Shown here piece by piece: positions 1 to 12,306 of a stretch of DNA of 64,000 nucleotides. The notes below the pieces were generated by a model. It did no database searches, had not been told where the DNA came from, and was given only the letters and a program-made list of their open reading frames with translations. How positions within the stretch are numbered: the stretch's first letter is position 1; each line of letters begins with the position of its first letter. Source of the DNA: Calendula officinalis (taxonomy: Eukaryota > Streptophyta > Magnoliopsida > Asterales > Asteraceae); contig OY970825.1 in NCBI GenBank assembly GCA_963853835.1, positions 32,550,835 to 32,614,834 of the forward strand, given 5' to 3'. The position numbers and the translations under genes are program-made.

Positions 1-485
1 TCATTCCAAGTACTCTTCTTTGGAGACATACAATGTTGAATCATATGAATCAAGAATTTCCATTGGGGAGAAAGAAGACCCTTTTGAAAAGTTTGAATAT
101 ATGTTCTTCCTTCATACCCCATTTTTAAAACATTTTCTATTAATACATCTTTAGGAAGAAGTGTTATACCTGACTCATCATTAAGTTGTAAATGTTGCCT
201 GATTGTTTCTTCTGAGATGATTATAGATTGACCATCTATATCTGATTTAATTTTGATTGTGTCTTGTTCTTCTATTCTTTTTGCCTTCTCCCAGAATTGA
301 ACAATATGTTGTACACAGAGTTTTGGTTGTATTGTTAAAGCAAATCTTATTGGAGAGTTTTTTAAGAACATAACAATAGGCCTGTGAATACAACCCACAA
401 TCAGTAGTATGAACAATCAGTAGTAAAACAATAATTAACTTAAAAATAGTATACACAAACTTTACATATGAAATTTATGATGAAA
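1..485 (-). mobile_element. Ty1/copia 3' region downstream of RNase H
   Basis: This stretch lies 3' of the copia RNase H stop in minus-strand sense, so it should be the element's 3' untranslated part. A short motif, ATCAGTAGTA, recurs near 400-425 and again in the copia LTR at 22276-22320, which ties the two ends to one element. A 69-codon open frame at 247-456 resembles nothing I recognise and may be chance. The 3' LTR itself is not visible and should lie left of the window. Confidence 0.5.
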
Positions 486-2170
486 TTAATTTATTAAAAT
501 CATTCCAATACTGCTAACCAAAAAGCTAAATCTTCCTACATCAAATGCTTTTGTAAAAAGATCTGCTAGTTGATTATCAGTATGAATTTTTACCACTTTG
601 ATTAATTTCTTTTCATTGCAATCTCTGATGAAGTGTAATTGGCTTTCGATATGTTTGGTTTTTGAATGTTTTACTGGATTATTCACAATGCTAATTGCAA
701 TTTGATTATCAATATGGATAGGAGTTTTGAGAATAGATATACCAAAGTCCAAAAGTTGATTTTGAATCCACAGTACTTGAGCACATCAAGCAGATGCAGC
801 TACATACTCTGCTTCAGCAGTTAATGTTGAAACATTTGTTTGTTTCTTGCATTGCCATGAAACCAGTCTTGATCCAAAGAATTAACATCCACCAGTAGTG
901 AATTTTCTGTCTTGACATTCACCACCATAGTCACTATCTGTGTATGATACAAGTTCAAATGGTGAGTCATGTGGATACCAAAGACCAAGTGATGGTTTTC
1001 CTTTCAAGTATCTGAAGATTCTTTTGACTGCCTGCAAGTGAAGCTCCTTTGGTCTTGCTTGATACCTGGCACAAACACAAACACTATACATAATATCAGG
1101 TCTTGATGCAGTTAAATACATTAAGGAACCTATCATTGATCTATACAAGTGTTCATCTACATCCTCCCCCTCAACATCAGGATGTAGGTGTTTATGTGTT
1201 TCCATTGGTGTGCTAGCACTTTTACAGTCTTTCATTGCAAATTTCTCCAAGATGTCTTTGACATATTTTGATTGATTAATCAAAATACCATCTGATCTTT
1301 GATTGATTTGGAGTCCAAGGAAAAAGTTCATTGGACCCATTGAGCTCATCTTGAATTTGATCTGCATTAGCTCTTCAAACTCTTTGCACAATTTTTCATT
1401 TGTTGATCCAAAGATGATATCATCTACATAGATTTGGACCAGTAGTATATCATCTTTGACTTTTCTTGTGAACAGAGTTTTGTCAATGGCACGTCTTTTG
1501 AAGTTGTTCTTCAATAAATATGATGATAATGTATCATACCAAGCTCTTGGTGCCTAATGAAGGCCATATAGAGCTTTGTCTAATTTGTACACATAATCAT
1601 CATGTTCAGGATCTTCAAATCCTGGAGGTTGACACACATATACTTCTTCTTCAATTTTCCCATACAGGAAAGCACTCTTTACATCCATTTGATAGACTTT
1701 GAATTTCTTGAATGAAGCATATACCAAGAAGATCCGTATTGCTTCTATTCTTGCAACAGGAGCATAAACTTCATCATAGTCTATACCTTCTTCTTGAGTG
1801 TAACCTTGAGCTACAAGTCTGGCTTTTTTTATCACTATGCCTCTTTCATCCTTCTTGTTTCTGAAGATCCATCGTGTTCCAATGGGTCTTTTTCCTTTTG
1901 GAAGAGGTACAAGTGTCCAAACAGCTTGTAGTTTTAATTGAAGAAGTTCTTCTTGCATAGCCTCAATCCCATTTGAATCTTTCATGGCTTGTTGAATCTT
2001 TTTAGGTTCTTCCTTAGATAGAAAACATGCAAACATACATTCATTAGAAATTAGACTTATATTGCAAATGTTTGAAAATAAATTGCTGGAAACTTTGTCA
2101 ACAACTATTTGACTATAAAGATTGGATTCATTGGATTCTGGAATTTGTGCATCAGTCCAGTTTTCTTCTT
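486..2170 (-). pseudogene. Ty1/copia pol remnant: reverse transcriptase and RNase H
   Basis: In minus-strand order the frame reads an RT region (GTRWIFRNKKDERG, KARLVAQGYTQEEGIDYDE, MDVKSAFLYG), the RT catalytic core YVDDIIFGS near 1420, a linker (LTASRPDIMYSV), and an RNase H with HIDNQIAISIVNNPVKHSK and the C-terminal LADLFTKA. Three in-frame stops break it: a TAG after ALYGLH (1555-1557, where Gln is usual), a TAA after FTTGGC near 890, and a TGA just before the VLWIQNQLLDFG block near 790. The frame continues upstream of Met 2036 through QIPESNESNLYSQIV to about 2170, where nested gypsy DNA begins. Protease and integrase are absent. It is a dead copy; the family call is certain, the lineage is not. 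Confidence 0.9.
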
Positions 2171-2950
2171 GATCGCGAACCGTGGACAGAGAATTTTAGG
2201 TTTGTTCGTGAACAACTTCGCGACAGGTTCCCGAATGCGAACCGGAGTTAACGACGCGAACTATAGTTCGCGACGTGAACTTACCTGTGATGCTTTTGAT
2301 GCAATTTTCGTAACTAGCTTGCTTGTTTGTTACCTATTTGCTAGTGTTGAGTCAAATAGGTTATGTGCACATATGTGAAGAGGCTTTGCTTGATTGGTAG
2401 CAACAACTCGATTTGAACTAGGTGACCGAGGTTTGAGAAGTCAGTGCGCTGGGCATAGTGTATCGACTCATATGGTATTCGGACCTTACTTGTATACGTT
2501 ATACGTAAGGGGGTTTACCGGGGAGTTGGGTACAAGCTTTCGGGTACCCTCGTTGGGCCGACGATGGTTTTAGGCTCCTGCAGGACCACCACCGAGCTTC
2601 TTGAACAAACAATGTTATGTGGTTATGTGGCTGTTCGATCGTAGGGATGTTTATGCTAGCTTGTTGTGCTTTTCAGAATTTGTAGATTATATTTATTCAT
2701 TTAGCTTTGTGCTAATCCCTCCCTCGTTGAATCTTTTCAGGTGATCGGTGCTTTGGACGGGATGATTGACCAAGCTCAGTTTGATATGTTTTGTAAAATG
2801 AGCCATTTCGTTAAGTAACACTGTTTAAACAATTATGTTTGTTTTGGGGACTAATACCGGACTTAAAATCGTAGCTTAAACTTAACTACTTTTGGAATCG
2901 CTTCCGTACTCGCTTTATAAAAAAACGCTTTCAAATTTTGCGGTGTTACA
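2171..2950 (+). mobile_element. Element Y, truncated first LTR
   Basis: This segment matches 8691-9083 plus 11462-11855 almost base for base, so it is the last 780 bp of the same LTR. It ends GGTGTTACA at 2950, then AC and a tRNA-Met-type primer binding site TGGTATCAGAGC at 2954-2965. The 5' part of the LTR is missing; the join to copia at 2170/2171 shows no LTR terminus, so it is a deletion junction and not an insertion end. Short palindrome-like motifs built on TTCGCG crowd 2171-2290. Confidence 0.8.
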
Positions 2951-3112
2951 ACTTGGTATCAGAGCTTCGGTTTGGTGATGGGTACACATTTAGGTGTTTC
3001 ATTCCCAAATCGTGGCTCGATTTTGGTCAAACATTCCGGACGAGTGGGATTAGAGCAAATGTGAATGGAGTTAGTTTATGGTTAGTATGTAGGTACTAAC
3101 AATTTAAACTAA

Positions 3113-3900
3113 CGATGTGTTCCCCAGTTAAAAAATCGAAAGAAGAGAAATGATTTCGAAAGAAATGAAAAGAATAACGTGTTCCCGAGAATTTTAAGCA
3201 AGATAAAAGAAAGGATTACGGAGGAATTTTTTTTTAAATCTTCTTTCCTAAACTTCCTCCCAATATTGGGAAGAAAGGGACGAAAGTTTATCTTCAACAA
3301 TTTTAAATAAATCATGTTACCAAACTACCCTTGCCTCTCTCTACATATACGTATCATTTCTTCAACACAAACAGCCAAACATGTATCACTTCTTACATTT
3401 TTAATTAGTTATTATCATTTGGGCATTTGGCTGTGAATCACTACAAGGTTTTCGATTAAAGAGAAAATTTAAATTACAATCATAAAGCAAAAACAGTAGG
3501 GCTGAGTTTACGTTTGTGTAGGTTGTTTGTAAGAATGATATGGAAACGCATTAATTAGAAATGATTAAGGAACTAATTGATTAAATTACAAATATAAAGT
3601 AAAAGCATAAACGTGATTCTAATGATCATTCTGTGAAAATAAGTTATAATTCGAAAATATTAGTATACGAAGTTTATTATTATTATGATATTATTTGTTT
3701 AATTATATGATATTATTATTAATTAAAATATTAGGGGTAAATTTGTAATTTGTTAAATTTTATTTCTTACCTTTTTTTCTCTTCCTCTTAACTTTGGAAC
3801 ACCACAAAATTAAAATATTTCTTCCCTATTTTCTATCATTCCTTTTCTCTTCTTTCCTTTTCTTTTCTTTTCTTTTAATGAGATTTTATGGAACACAGTG
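3113..3900. mobile_element. 788-bp MITE-like DNA transposon with TAA duplication
   Basis: The element starts CGATGTGTTCC and ends GGAACACAGTG, with imperfect inverted purine/pyrimidine-rich arms reaching tens of bases inward. It is flanked by TAA at 3110-3112 and 3901-3903. The paralogous sequence at 12001-12025 has a single TAA and no insert, so this is a proven insertion with an empty site in the same window. A 3-bp TAA target and GTGTTCC-type ends fit a PIF/Harbinger (Tourist-like) non-autonomous element. I see no transposase in it. Confidence 0.8.
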
Positions 3901-3919
3901 TAAGCTTTCTTGAGGTATT

Positions 3920-4633
3920 GTGTTTATTACAGATATGACTGATAAAGAGGACCCGACCCCCTTGACTCGAGGAAATGTTTCTACCTCAAGTAACAATGCG
4001 AAGGCTGACCGGGAAGCACATATAAAGAAGTTGGAAAATCAAGTGCAAGAGTTAAGAAATCAGGTACAACAACAACGACGACTAATCAAGGGAATGACAC
4101 CCTCGATCCTCGCCCCATTGCTTCTTACCTTCCCATCAACACGGCCACTAGCGAATTATCCATTGACGCCACAAATAAACCAACCATTTCCACCTCAGAT
4201 AAACCATCCACTTCCAACTCAAGGATTTTATCCATACCCACACTTGGGAATCCCGTCACATCTAGGGTTAGGACACCATGGTGCGTCTAAAGAACCGGGG
4301 AACACGAGTCGTGAGCAGTTTGCTCGCAGATCAGGTCAAAAGAACCTATGGTGTCGTAAATGTAAGTCCGCTCATTTTGGGACGTGCACTGCCCAGACCA
4401 GGAAGTGCAAGAGTTGTGGTCAACTGGGACACGAGGGTAAGGATTACAAGTTCCCACAGGATGTGTGTTGGAGTTGTCAAAGTGAGGGACATGAAAGGAG
4501 TAAATGTCCTTTGGAAAGGAAAGTGGATTATGGGTCAAGTACGGTGGTGGTCGGGGAATCTTCATCAACTGTAGAAAGGAAAAGAAAGAGTAGTGACGTC
4601 ACTGTCAGCGACAACTCGGGTATGTTTTTATAA
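3920..4633 (+). CDS. Element Y gag-like protein with zinc knuckles
   Basis: A 237-codon open frame follows the first Y LTR and its primer binding site; codon 1 is not ATG and the likely start is the ATG at 3935 (MTDKEDPTPLTRG). The N-terminal third has a heptad-like stretch (IKKLENQVQELRNQVQQQ) that could form a coiled coil. A Pro-rich linker follows, then CCHC-type knuckles: CRKCKSAHFGTC, CKSCGQLGHEGKDYK and CWSCQSEGHERSKC. The second knuckle has Tyr where the last Cys belongs, probably damage. No protease, RT or integrase follows before the next LTR at 6520, so the element carries only gag and would depend on others. The first codons recur at 12047-12188 after the second LTR. Confidence 0.65.
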   Translation: MFITDMTDKEDPTPLTRGNVSTSSNNAKADREAHIKKLENQVQELRNQVQQQRRLIKGMTPSILAPLLLTFPSTRPLANYPLTPQINQPFPPQINHPLPTQGFYPYPHLGIPSHLGLGHHGASKEPGNTSREQFARRSGQKNLWCRKCKSAHFGTCTAQTRKCKSCGQLGHEGKDYKFPQDVCWSCQSEGHERSKCPLERKVDYGSSTVVVGESSSTVERKRKSSDVTVSDNSGMFL

Positions 4634-6519
4634 ACTCAATACTTGTGTTTATGTAAAATTGGTAATTGAGTAGATCGCTTAATTAGGACTTGTGAAATGG
4701 TGTGATGAACTGAACTGCGTACCTTTGGTGTTTTATGCCACTTGAAGTGGAATAATTGATTGATTATTGATTTAGGGTACATCATCTCTGTCAGGAGTTT
4801 ATATAAATATAAATGATGCATGCTTTGTAGTCTCTTTATTATTGGAACCTGGACTAGGCTATTATGATCTGATGTGTGGATTGTCCTAGTTGAATCAAAG
4901 TTATTGTTGTATGTTATAAAAGATAGTTTTCTTTTCTTGTTGTTGGCGCACACATAGTGCTTTGTGTGCGTAAGATGTCCATTTATGTTTTGTGCATATT
5001 GGCGATAAGTTGAAATTAAATGCCTTGGTTGTTCCTTCGCTTCAGGAGAAGTGAAGATGATTGGTGGTATGTCGGTTTCGGTCACAATATATGTGGCCGT
5101 AGACAATTTGAGTATGATAGTAATTGTTGTGAATATCATTAATGTAAGGCTTGTAATTATGATAGATGTAATCATAGACGTGGATTGAATAGTCCAAGTA
5201 GGACTAGTGTTTGTTATGTGAAAAAGTTGACATTTAATTGAAAATGCTTATTAGTCATAACACGAGTTTGACTTGTTTAATGAACCGTTAATTATATGTT
5301 TGGAATTGTTATGATAAACTTCTCAATGTTGACCCGTTAAAGGTAATTAGTGCCAAGACTTGATTAAATGCATTTTAGTTGCTAGACCTTGATTATGATG
5401 ATAATCGTTTGATGATTGCATGAGTTGGTTTTGGTAAATAGTTTAACATGTTATGGTAGTATAAAACAATTTTGACTATGAAACTTGTTTTGATCCGTTT
5501 GGTCATATAGTGTTAAGAAATCGATAAATGACTAATTGAGTATAAAAGATATGGTTATTTATATTACCATGTGAGAGATCAAATGAGATTGAAATGAAGC
5601 TAATTCATGGTGATTTGATGAACTTTGAAGAATTAAGTGTGTGTTCTTAGTGTATGTATTGAGAGAGATGAAGATGGAGGGAGCATGCTTTCAAAATGTG
5701 TAAATCAATAAAGTGATGGAAAGCTTACAACATTACCCTTGCTTCATCCCTTTTATACCATCTAACACTAAACACTATTAACTAGTTTAATTAAGCTAAT
5801 TACATTATCTAAGCTCAAAACTAGTCTTAACACCATGTTTGTAAAGGGGTATGTGGGTTAGACTTGAATTGTGTAACTTTGACTAGTTACGTCAAAACGT
5901 GCAACTTGACTTTGTAAAATTTTGACATCTTTTATAATGTGGCCAATTATTCATAAAATAGTATATGATTGTTAGAAGTAGGGTTAACTAAGGACTTTGA
6001 TAGTGTCACGAAGAATTGTTCGATTTTGACCCGTTTGTGCTTAGTATGCAAAATTGATGTGACTTTATCTCATGAAAGTGTATTTTTTTGAAATTAATTG
6101 ATTAAGACCGGAAATTTTGATTTGGAATTTCTTAAAATTGCGGGTCGTTTGACGAGTTAAACTGTGCAAGATTGTAAATTTTGATAGAATAAGGAAGAAA
6201 ACGAGTAGGTATTTCAGACTTAAAATAACTGTGTGACCTTGTGTAAGGAAATTTTTTTAAACATATACTTGTGGATCACTTTTATGTCACGAGGAATGTT
6301 ATCCGAACCATGAATGGTAATTGCTATATGAGTATTGAGATTGAATTGAATGTGTATAGACTAAGAAATGAATCGATTGTTAATTGAAATGACGATGTTT
6401 TGCGGGAACATAGTATGAAATTGATTGGAATAGAGTCGTAGACTTATTGTGATAAACTCTTGCTATTTGAATATTGTTGTTGGATTCCGAGGACGGAATC
6501 CTTTTAAGGAGGGTAGAGT
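4634..6519 (+). mobile_element. Element Y internal region without pol
   Basis: About 1.9 kb of AT-rich sequence between the Y gag and the next LTR. I find no RT, RNase H or integrase motif on either strand; the longest frame on the minus strand (4636-5175) is low in complexity and looks like chance. The last bases before the LTR form a purine-rich tract (TTTTAAGGAGGGTAGAGT, ending 6519), as expected of a polypurine tract used to prime plus-strand synthesis. The same tract type precedes the LTR of element V. Confidence 0.6.
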
Positions 6520-9244
6520 TGTAACATCCTAAAACCGGCCTAGTAGTTTTAGGTATATATTGATATTTGATAAATATCTATTTGACCCTATGTGGAATAA
6601 ATTGATTAAATGTTAAATGAATTGTTGGACCTTTTGTCCTTTTGTGATATTCAAGGGATTAAAATAGCCGCTTTCTGAAATATCTAAATGATTTTATGAT
6701 ATTTATATTCTTAGATTCTCTTTCGAATTTCGTCTCCGGAAATGTATTCGTTTTTGAAAACAGAGTTCGTTTGGTATTTTAAATAAATTATCTACGAACG
6801 AGACTTTTTATATTGTTTTGTTAAAAAAATAAAAGAAATGAAAAGTGGACCCCCTTGGTGATCGAGCTCGTCAGATTAGAGATGGGAGGACCCCTTTTCC
6901 CTTTTGTTTCTTTTGGCACCTTATCCTTTCATCCATTTCTCCATATATCTCCATCTCTCTATAGTCTTTCTCTCTCTAAGATTCTATCCGAAACCCACCA
7001 TGAAACCCTTTTGAAGTTATTGACATTTTTAAAGAAAACATAGCTCAATCTTCTCTTATTTGGCTTGTGCTCATGGCTCTTTGAAAGAAGCTAACCGAAA
7101 TCTCTCTTTTGTGGCTTAAATCTCGGCATCATAGAAAGCTTGTGGATAAGTTCTAGTCTCTTGTTAGTTTAATTTGTAGTTCTTGAAAAAGTGTTAAACG
7201 AATTAAGGTTCTTAATTTGTAGTGAGTCTTACTTGTCTTGTGAAATTGTTGAACTCTATGCTTTTAGTTGTTATCTAGACTCATTGTATGTGGGTGTTCG
7301 ATGTGTGTGTAAATGTGTGTGATTCTGGTGAGTTTTTCCCGTGTCAAGGTTGTATGTGTGTGTGTGTGTGTGTTTGACGGTGCCGTATCGATCGGAGGAG
7401 TATCACCGGTTGATTTTACGTCGTTGAATGGAAGTGTACATGATGTTGTTAGACTTGTACATATGAGATGAATTAAGCCTAAGCTGCCTGACATTGTACT
7501 TGTTATTGCGTGTCTTGTACATGTATTTAACAAATGAATTTGATTTCGTGAAAACCAATACATGAAGTTACATATAATTATACATTTTTATATTAAAGTA
7601 ATATTATATATCTATGCATGTAAGTTCCAATTTCTTTCGTACAGTCACGTATATCCATTCATTTTGATTAAAGAGTTTACGGCTTGTATGACTAGTTTTA
7701 GTAGTGGAAAGAATAAAATTGTTAGTTAAAATAATTATATGAAATTATGTCTAAATTATGAACTAGTTAATGTGTTGTATGACTAGTTGGTGGTAAAATA
7801 TTAATTGTATGCTTTATGACATTTTGATGCTTGTTTATGTCAAAATAAGATGTTTGATATGTTAGTTATGGTTCATGTCAAGTTTGGTAAGATTTGATAA
7901 AAATGCTAGTTCTATAGTTTTGGGTGGTTTATGTCAAAATATGAATTAGTTATTGGGTTTAGGTGACTACTTGGTGTAAAATGTCATTTGTGTGTTTTAT
8001 GACTTATATTGCTAGTTATGTTAGATATGTTATTTTTGGTGTTTGTTAATATTAGTCAAAAATAGTTAGACTTGGGTTTTGACCTTGATAAAATGACTAG
8101 TTAGCTATGAATTACTAAATGATATGACTATAGCTTTAAAGTGGTGTTTGGAAAGTGTTAAAGTCAAATATAAAGTTTTGACCCGTTTGGGTAAATATTG
8201 TGAAAGTTGATTAAATGTGTTTAGTATGCTTTGACTTGAACTAGGAATGACAATAACATGATAATTACATATTTTGGTAAATTGTAATATGTTGACTTGT
8301 AATAGTTAAATTCGGGTCTCGACCCGTTTTGTGTATTATGCTAAATTGTTTAGATATGACTTGGTTGTATTTGACTTGAATTGCAAAAGTGTAACATGAT
8401 CATGACATGTTTATATGATATTACAAGTGTTTAGTTATTCGTGTGGTGCAAGTGTTAGTGTTAAATGCATACTTAACATTGTTTATAATTTGGTGGAATT
8501 ATATACTAATTCGGTATTCCTTTGGTGTACAGGAACCGGGATCGAGACTCAGAAACATTAGACCTCTGAGTTCGAGAAGTGGAAGTAACGGTGAGTGGAT
8601 TTAACCTCCAACTTGTGTTTAGTTACAATTGGTTTGGTATTTGCATACTTGTTGTAAACGCAGGAAATGTACCAGCATTGAGGAGTTCGCGATCGCGAAC
8701 CGTGGACAGAGAATTTTAGGTTTGTTCGTGAACAACTTTGCGACAGGTTCCCGAACGCGAACCAGAGTTCACGACGCGAACTATAGTTCGCGACGTGAAC
8801 TTACTTGTGATGCTTTTGATGCAGTTTTTCGTAACTAGCTTGCTTGTTTGTTACCTATTTGCTAGTGTTGAGTCAAATAGGTTATGTGCACATATGTGAA
8901 GAGGCTTTGCTTGATTGGTAGCAACAACTCAGTTTGAACTAGGTGACCGAGGTTTGAGAAGTCAGTGCGCTGGGCATAGTGTATCGACTCATATGGTATT
9001 CGGACCTTACCTGTATACGTTATACGTAACGGGGTTTACCGGGGAGTTGGGTACAAGCTTTCGGGTACCGCCGTTGGGCCGACTGTAACGACCCAAATTT
9101 TTGTGTTAAATAAATTATGAAAAAAATATGATAAATAAGGATAAATCATTTAAAGAACGTAGGAATTGGTTTCGTGTCATTTGGACATCGTATGAGAAAG
9201 TTATGGACGAAACAAGGTCAAAAAGGGCATTTTTAGTTAGTGTC

Positions 9245-9332
9245 GATTTGTTACTGCTGATTTGTTACTGCTGATCAGTTACTGCTGATCAGTTACTGCT
9301 AATCAGTTACTGCTGATCAGTTACTGCTGATT
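9245..9332 (+). repeat. 15-bp tandem repeat in solo LTR
   Basis: About six head-to-tail copies of a unit close to TTACTGCTGATCAG, with first copies carrying TTTG in place of TCAG and one having TAATC. It sits some 160 bp inside the LTR. Confidence 0.9.
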
Positions 9333-10560
9333 TTCGTCTGGAACACCTTAAATACGGGTTTTTGGCCATTAAGTGCCAAACTTGAAACCTTAGCGCTCTC
9401 TCTAAGTTCTTATACATATTTTGAGTGGAAAAGATCATCCGAAGCCGATTTTGGGGTCCGAATCAGCTGATTTTTCTTCTATTGTCGAAGATTAAGGTAA
9501 ATCTTCACTCCTTGATGTTTATAACTTTAGATCCATGGAAGTAAAAGCTTGGATCTCGAACCCTAGTTCTTGGGGTTTTCTTAAATGGTGAAATAAAGGT
9601 TGTATACACTTGGTAGATGGTATTTTAACAAAGAACACAAGTGTATGGTTAAGATTTGAAAGAATCTTAAGATTGGTTAAACCTACGGTTTTGAAAATCA
9701 TCAAAATTGGGGAAAAGTGTTATCAAAGGGATTTCTAATAATAAAAGGGTGTATTATTAGTAATATTTGTTGTTGAACAACTTGTGATTGTTGTATTAGG
9801 CTTTTGGTGAAATCTTGGAAAGTCGATTGATTGTTGGAGCAAGGAAATTGGCGTAAAGAGCACGGTTGGAGCATTATCGCTAAGGTGAGTACATGAGACT
9901 TTTAAACTGGGTACATAGCAAAGAGTTTTTGAAAATACATATGATATTTTTATGGGTCTTTATTAATAAATGTTTTATAAAGATGGTGATTGAAAATGAT
10001 AAGAAAATATGTATAATGTGATACTAGAATAAGTGTAGTATGATTGATGATTTTTGGAAGTAAGAGTGGTAAACTAAAGTAATTATGGAATCTTTATTCA
10101 TGAATCATAATAATAAAATTATTGAGTAAAAGAACGTATATTGAATCTTTATTAATAAATATGTATTAGTAAAGCAATTGGGAATGATTTTATATTAGTG
10201 AATATCTATTGGTAAGATTTACTAATAAAAGTAAAGAACAAATATATATATGAAAAATGAATATGATGTGACTAGTAATAATTATGTATTATAGTCAACG
10301 AAGAGATAAAAGTATTATGATATCGATAAATAAGAAATGTATCTTATGAAATAAGTAAGTATGAACCTCATAGGGTTCATAGATGTAGAAGTAGATGTGA
10401 GCTACTTATGACTGGGTCTACGGGACCATACAGGTACGTTCACACTGTGTTGAACTAGTTATACATAGTTATTATTAGATAACTAACTTGTTTGATAATT
10501 GATATGATAGCCGAAGGCTTTGATTGGAATAACTGATGAGTTATGGTAAGAATGAGATGA

Positions 10561-10729
10561 TGTGATGACACGGGCGACTCCCGGTCATGAGGTGTGGATT
10601 GAGGGGCAGTTGGGTGGATTCCCATCGACTCATCCACGTTAGATATGTGATGACACGGGCGACTCCCGGTCATGAGGTGTGGATTGAGGGGCAGTTGGGT
10701 GGATTATCATCGACTCATCCACGTTAGTA
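10561..10729 (+). repeat. 85-bp tandem duplication in solo LTR
   Basis: Two nearly identical copies start at 10561 and 10646. Each contains ACGGGCGACTCCCGGTCATG and ends with CGACTCATCCACGTTAG. A related single unit is seen in LTR B of element V around 46540-46620, in the opposite orientation. Confidence 0.9.
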
Positions 10730-10997
10730 GTCTTGCTAACTGGACGTATTCCGGCGAGTAAGGCAGGTATCGGTAGATTGGGCGATTCCCTCTTGTCGGT
10801 ATCTTGAGCCTCTAGCTTGTGTGGGGACGACCCGACAGTTAGTATTGTTGAAGCTTATTAATGCGGGGGATCCCCGGTTAATAAGTTAATGTGCTTCTGG
10901 TACCTATATGTTTAAGTACTGGATATGTTTGCTAGGGAAGCATGATCGATAGGGTCACTATAGGTGACTAGTCTATATTGATGTAGTATATGTATAT

Positions 10998-11117
<120 letters not shown>

Positions 11118-11855
11118 GAAGCAATTATTATTATTATTTGGGTCTAAAACTCATGTATCTCATGAGACTATTTTGTCTCACGTACTACGTTTGTTTTGTG
11201 GCTATGTACTCAGGTACAGGTTGAAGTGATAGAAGGTTGCACTACAAGTGGCCTAGAGATGTTTAGCTCGGGAGCTTATAGGTAGATCCTGTTTGCCTAT
11301 GGTTTTGATATACTTGGTGACACCGTATTTTTTTTTTAAAAACTCTGATAAAGGTTTTAAAGTTTTTGTTAAACTGTAATTTGGAAAATATGTTATATAT
11401 TGGGAAAAATATATTTTAAATGATTTAAACGATGTTTTAAAAATACGGGTGTTACACCGACGATGGTTTTAGGCTCCTGCAGGACCACCACCGAGCTTCT
11501 TGTACAAACAATGTTATGTGGTTATGTGGCTGTTCGATCGTAGGGATGTTTATGCTAGCTTGTTGTGCTTTACAGAATTTGTAGATTATATTCATTCACT
11601 TAGCTTTGTGCTAATCCCTCTCTCGTTGAATCTTTTCAGGTGATCGGTGCTTTGGACGGGATGATTGACCAAGCTCAGTTTGATATGTTTTGTAAAATGA
11701 GCCATTTCGTTAAGTAACACTGTTTAAACAATTATGTTTGTTTTGGGGACTAATACCGGACCTAAACTCGTAGCTTAAACTTAACTACTTTTGGAATCGC
11801 TTCCGTACTAGCTTTATAAAAAAAAAAAAACACTTTCAAATTTTGCGGTGTTACA

Positions 11856-12188
11856 ACATGGTATCAGAGCTTCGGTTTGGCGATGGGTACACATTTAGGT
11901 GTTTCATTCCCAAATCGTGGCTCGAGTTTGGTCAAACATTCCGGACGAGTGGGATTAGAGCAAATGTGAATGGAGTTAGTTTATGGTTAGTATGTAGGTA
12001 CTAACAATTTAAACTAAGCTTTCTTGAGGTGTTGTGATTATTACAAATATGACTGATAAAGAGGACCCGGCCCCCTTGACTCGAGGAAATGTTTCTACCT
12101 CAAGTAACAATGCGAAGGCTGACCGGGAAGCACATATAAAGAAGTTGGAAAATCAAGTGCGAGAGTTAAGAAATCAGGTACAACAACA
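11856..12188 (+). mobile_element. Start of a second Y internal region, truncated
   Basis: After the full Y LTR come a primer binding site (11859-11870), the same leader as at 2966-3112 without the MITE, and the first part of the gag frame (MTDKEDPAPLTRG from about 12050). Identity to 3904-4075 stops at about 12188 in a CAACAACA run, one base before GCATC, the duplication that flanks element Z. The rest of this unit is gone. Confidence 0.75.
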
Positions 12189-12193
12189 GCATC

Positions 12194-12306
12194 TGTAACG
12201 ACCCAAAATTTGGAATCAAATAAATTATGGAAAAAATATGATAAATAAGGATAAATCATTTAAAAACGTGGGAAATATTTTGTATTAAAAAATTTGAGGT
12301 GTTACA
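12194..12306 (+). mobile_element. Element Z 5' LTR, collapsed to 113 bp
   Basis: It begins TGTAACGACCC and ends GAGGTGTTACA, followed by AC and a primer binding site TGGTATCAGAGC at 12310-12321. Its first 75 or so bases match the start of the 2.37-kb solo LTR, and its last 35 match the end of the Z 3' LTR near 20395-20429. About 2.2 kb from the middle is missing. GCATC at 12189-12193 matches GCATC at 20430-20434. Confidence 0.75.

Noticed and set aside
2103..2170. The copia/Y join as an LTR insertion end
   Set aside because: The Y side starts in the middle of an LTR (compare 8691) and has no TG terminus or target duplication, so it is a deletion junction.
4287..4574. Overlapping frames on both strands within the Y gag
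   Set aside because: Shadows of the gag frame with the CCHC knuckles; no family features of their own.
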